Shown here: positions 62,801-64,000 of the stretch, one piece after another | Position numbering within the stretch: position 1 is the first letter of the stretch | Layout of the letters: each line of letters begins with the position of its first letter | From: Glycine soja | Taxonomy: Eukaryota; Streptophyta; Magnoliopsida; Fabales; Fabaceae | Assembly: GCF_004193775.1 (NCBI RefSeq) | Contig: NC_041002.1 | Location: forward strand, 37,545,112-37,609,111 | DNA: 64,000 nucleotides | Direction: 5' to 3' | Program-made: the position numbers and the translations under genes | The notes under the pieces: model-generated | Told to the model about the DNA's origin: nothing | What the model saw: only the letters and a program-made list of their open reading frames with translations | Databases searched by the model: none

Positions 62801-63320
62801 CTCATCCTTCTAGGGCATTCCACGATGAGGAAGGCAAAAGCTTTTGGGTGGAAATTGAGATTGTAGATAATTACAGATACCCATCTGGGCATCAAGGACC
62901 ATACAAAGTCACTGTAAGTTCCTAACCAAATTAATTTCTTTAGATTTATTTGGGAAGCACTCAATTTATGTGCCATTCTTCTTTCATGCCATGTAAATTC
63001 ACCAGACTTCCTTGCTAGTACCTGGTAATTACCAAGGAGAGAGAACGATAAAGTTGAACAATACCTATGATCAACCTGGTAAATATCGGATTAAGCTGCC
63101 AACAGTGTCGGTAAGGACCACAGGAACAGTTTTGGTTGAGATGGTTGACAGAAATGGACTGTATTTCTCTGATGATTTCTCTCTCACATTCCATATGCAC
63201 TACTATAAACTGTTGAAGTGGCTTCTTGTTCTTCCAATGCTTGGGATGTTTGGTGTGCTTGTGATCCTTCACCCACAAGGCTCAATGCCATTGCCATCTT
63301 TTTCAAGGAACATTGATTAA
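50829..63320 (+). CDS. DEX1: DEFECTIVE IN EXINE FORMATION 1 orthologue
   Basis: Exons: 50829-50983, 52048-52158, 52245-52327, 53186-53303, 53408-53568, 53770-54395, 54515-54585, 55614-55870, 56360-56541, 62166-62449, 62530-62647, 62731-62913, 63006-63320. All phases join to give 887 residues, close to Arabidopsis DEX1. A Leu-rich signal peptide (1-28, ending VLS) is followed by FG-GAP/VCBS-type repeats with calcium-loop motifs: DINSDGK (86), DIDKDG (134), DIDNDG (422), DLDGDG (503), DVNDDG (549), DVDGDG (594) and a degenerate NVDGGDD (691). A variable acidic region spans about 210-410, and a C-terminal membrane helix about 852-871 ([20 protein letters not shown]). In Arabidopsis DEX1 is needed for primexine and pollen wall patterning in the secretory system. 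Exon 6 holds a 3x20-residue repeat. Intron 11 needs a GC donor; intron 9 is 5.6 kb of transposons. Confidence 0.95.
53850..54029 (+). repeat. In-frame 60-bp x3 tandem repeat in DEX1 exon 6
   Basis: Units start at 53850, 53910 and 53970 and encode three copies of [12 protein letters not shown](A/V)DESIKVP (residues 237-296). Units 2 and 3 differ at one synonymous site. Units 1 and 2 differ at three sites, one of which changes A to V. Confidence 0.95.
57597..58310. repeat. About 361-bp tandem duplication within LTR-like element
   Basis: Blocks starting near 57597 and 57958 share TATGAACTAT, CTTGTC(G/A)C(A/G)CC and CCCATCACAATACTCAT in the same order. They are diverged copies. Confidence 0.7.
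58750..59130. repeat. Three diverged tandem copies of a 100-170 bp unit
   Basis: A unit with ACCTG(G/A)TGTTCAAATTT, then GATCCAA and ATCGTAGTTTT occurs near 58765, 58865 and 59045. Confidence 0.7.
60062..60272. mobile_element. 211-bp LTR-like insertion in the left hairpin arm
   Basis: GCTTC occurs directly before (60057-60061) and after (60273-60277). The opposite arm near 61370 lacks the segment. Its start, TCTTAGAATGTGGGTT, resembles a common legume LTR start (TGTTAGAA-type). Confidence 0.6.
60325..60855 (-). pseudogene. Gene-like fragment in hairpin arm, unidentified
   Basis: An open frame encodes [31 protein letters not shown] and [14 protein letters not shown]. This has the look of real protein sequence, but I cannot name the family. 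A diverged inverted copy of part of it lies at 61185-61350 on the other strand with broken frames. Lying inside DEX1 intron 9 and antisense to DEX1, it is more likely a captured fragment than a gene. Confidence 0.4.
60958..61071. repeat. 57-bp tandem duplication in hairpin loop
   Basis: CAACATGGAAAAATAGAAG starts at 60960 and 61017. The two copies are essentially identical. Confidence 0.9.
62648..62730 (+). other. Predicted GC-AG intron (intron 11 of DEX1)
   Basis: The exon ends CCTAAAG followed by GCAGGA; the acceptor is GTTTCAG before GCATGGAGG. This gives [15 protein letters not shown] as expected for DEX1. A GT nine bases further (TAT/GTTTGT) would stay in frame and add Ala-Gly-Tyr, so it remains an alternative. 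Confidence 0.7.
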
Positions 63321-64000
63321 CGATGATTACTTTGTTTCATACATTAGGCATCATTCAGTTCAGAAAATGTGAATATTTTCATGCCAAATTGAGTAGAATC
63401 TGCTATGGTGTCTGCCTTGGGTGCTGCGGTGAACCTTGATCACGGAGTTGAAACAATCTTTTACAAGCTGAAGAATTAGTTCAGATAAAGTTGAGGTTAC
63501 TTTAGAGATAGTCGAAGATTGCAACAGAGTGAACGGCACCTTAATGTCGGGATTTTGCCCTTAAATGTTGTAGTGTAGTTAATCCGATACTGTAATGTTT
63601 TACTGAGTTACATATACTTTTTTCCATAATTGAAACAGAATAGATATTTATAATTAATACACAGTTCTCTCCGCGTTTGCCCTTTTCCAGTTTTTGTATG
63701 TTGTGTATGCCGAATTGTTAAAGGCTCAGTTCTGATGTGGAAATGATCGAATAAAATGTTCAATACTTGTTTTTTATTAACTTGGTAATTGCATTTTGAG
63801 TGAACTCAAATGAACAATTTACTATAAAAACATTTTTCTCATTTAATATTTATTAAAGTAGATTTTTTTTATGCTAATATTAAAGTTGAACTATTTGAAA
63901 ACAAGTATGGAAAAAAAACCTCTAGATGTCACGCGATTATGAACAACTTATTTTGGGACAATAATCTATACTTAATTATATTGACGTGGTTTCTTGGCTG
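63321..64000 (+). other. DEX1 3' UTR and downstream flank
   Basis: The stop TAA ends at 63320. AATAAA at 63750-63755 is a candidate polyadenylation signal; an earlier T/A-rich site near 63640 is possible. Nothing else was recognised before the window ends. Confidence 0.6.

Overview
This is a plant nuclear window. Both intact genes have many short GT-AG introns, the spacers are AT-rich, and most of the rest is nested transposable elements of plant type (hAT, Tourist-like and MULE-like MITEs, an Au-type SINE, L1- and RTE-type LINEs, Ty1-copia, Ty3-gypsy and solo LTRs). The protein sequences and repeat flavour suggest a legume, probably soybean or a close relative. The species is inference.

Only two genes look functional, both on the + strand. 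(1) A bifunctional mRNA-capping enzyme (RNA triphosphatase plus guanylyltransferase): 17 coding exons, CDS 16028-33590, about 683 residues, preceded by a 5'-UTR intron. (2) An orthologue of DEFECTIVE IN EXINE FORMATION 1 (DEX1): 13 coding exons, CDS 50829-63320, 887 residues, a secreted or membrane-anchored FG-GAP/calcium-loop protein needed for pollen wall patterning. From memory the Arabidopsis counterparts are neighbouring loci (At3g09090 and At3g09100), so the pair appears to be a conserved microsyntenic block whose spacer is here about 17 kb of transposons. The two genes share no pathway.

Layout. 1-1.7 kb: hAT transposase relic. 3739-10835: hAT element with perfect 12-bp TIRs and an 8-bp target duplication; it holds a dead BED/hAT transposase and genomic fragments of host genes, one clearly AP-4 complex subunit mu. 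11.5-13.9 kb: internally deleted LINE. 14044-15187: non-autonomous hAT ending just upstream of the capping-enzyme leader. 15.2-34 kb: capping enzyme; its 6.3-kb intron 1 holds gypsy, copia and LINE debris, and later introns hold a MULE-like MITE, a SINE, a Tourist MITE, LTR/TRIM scraps and an RTE LINE. 34.6-37.75 kb: candidate gene-fragment-carrying element. 38.2-42.8 kb: MITE-like repeats split by a 3.3-kb solo LTR. 43.35-44.57 kb: two foldback elements with trinucleotide-rich cores. 44.6-48.8 kb: LINE interrupted by a 611-bp solo LTR with 5-bp duplications. 49-50.8 kb: AT-rich spacer and DEX1 promoter. 50.8-63.8 kb: DEX1; its 5.6-kb intron 9 carries a 2.9-kb LTR-like element and a 1.8-kb inverted repeat built from a gene-like fragment.

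The most notable observations are the gene-capturing hAT element, the intronic hairpin in DEX1, two predicted GC-AG introns (one per gene), a recent in-frame 60-bp triplication in DEX1, and upstream ORFs whose stop codons overlap the predicted start codons of both genes.
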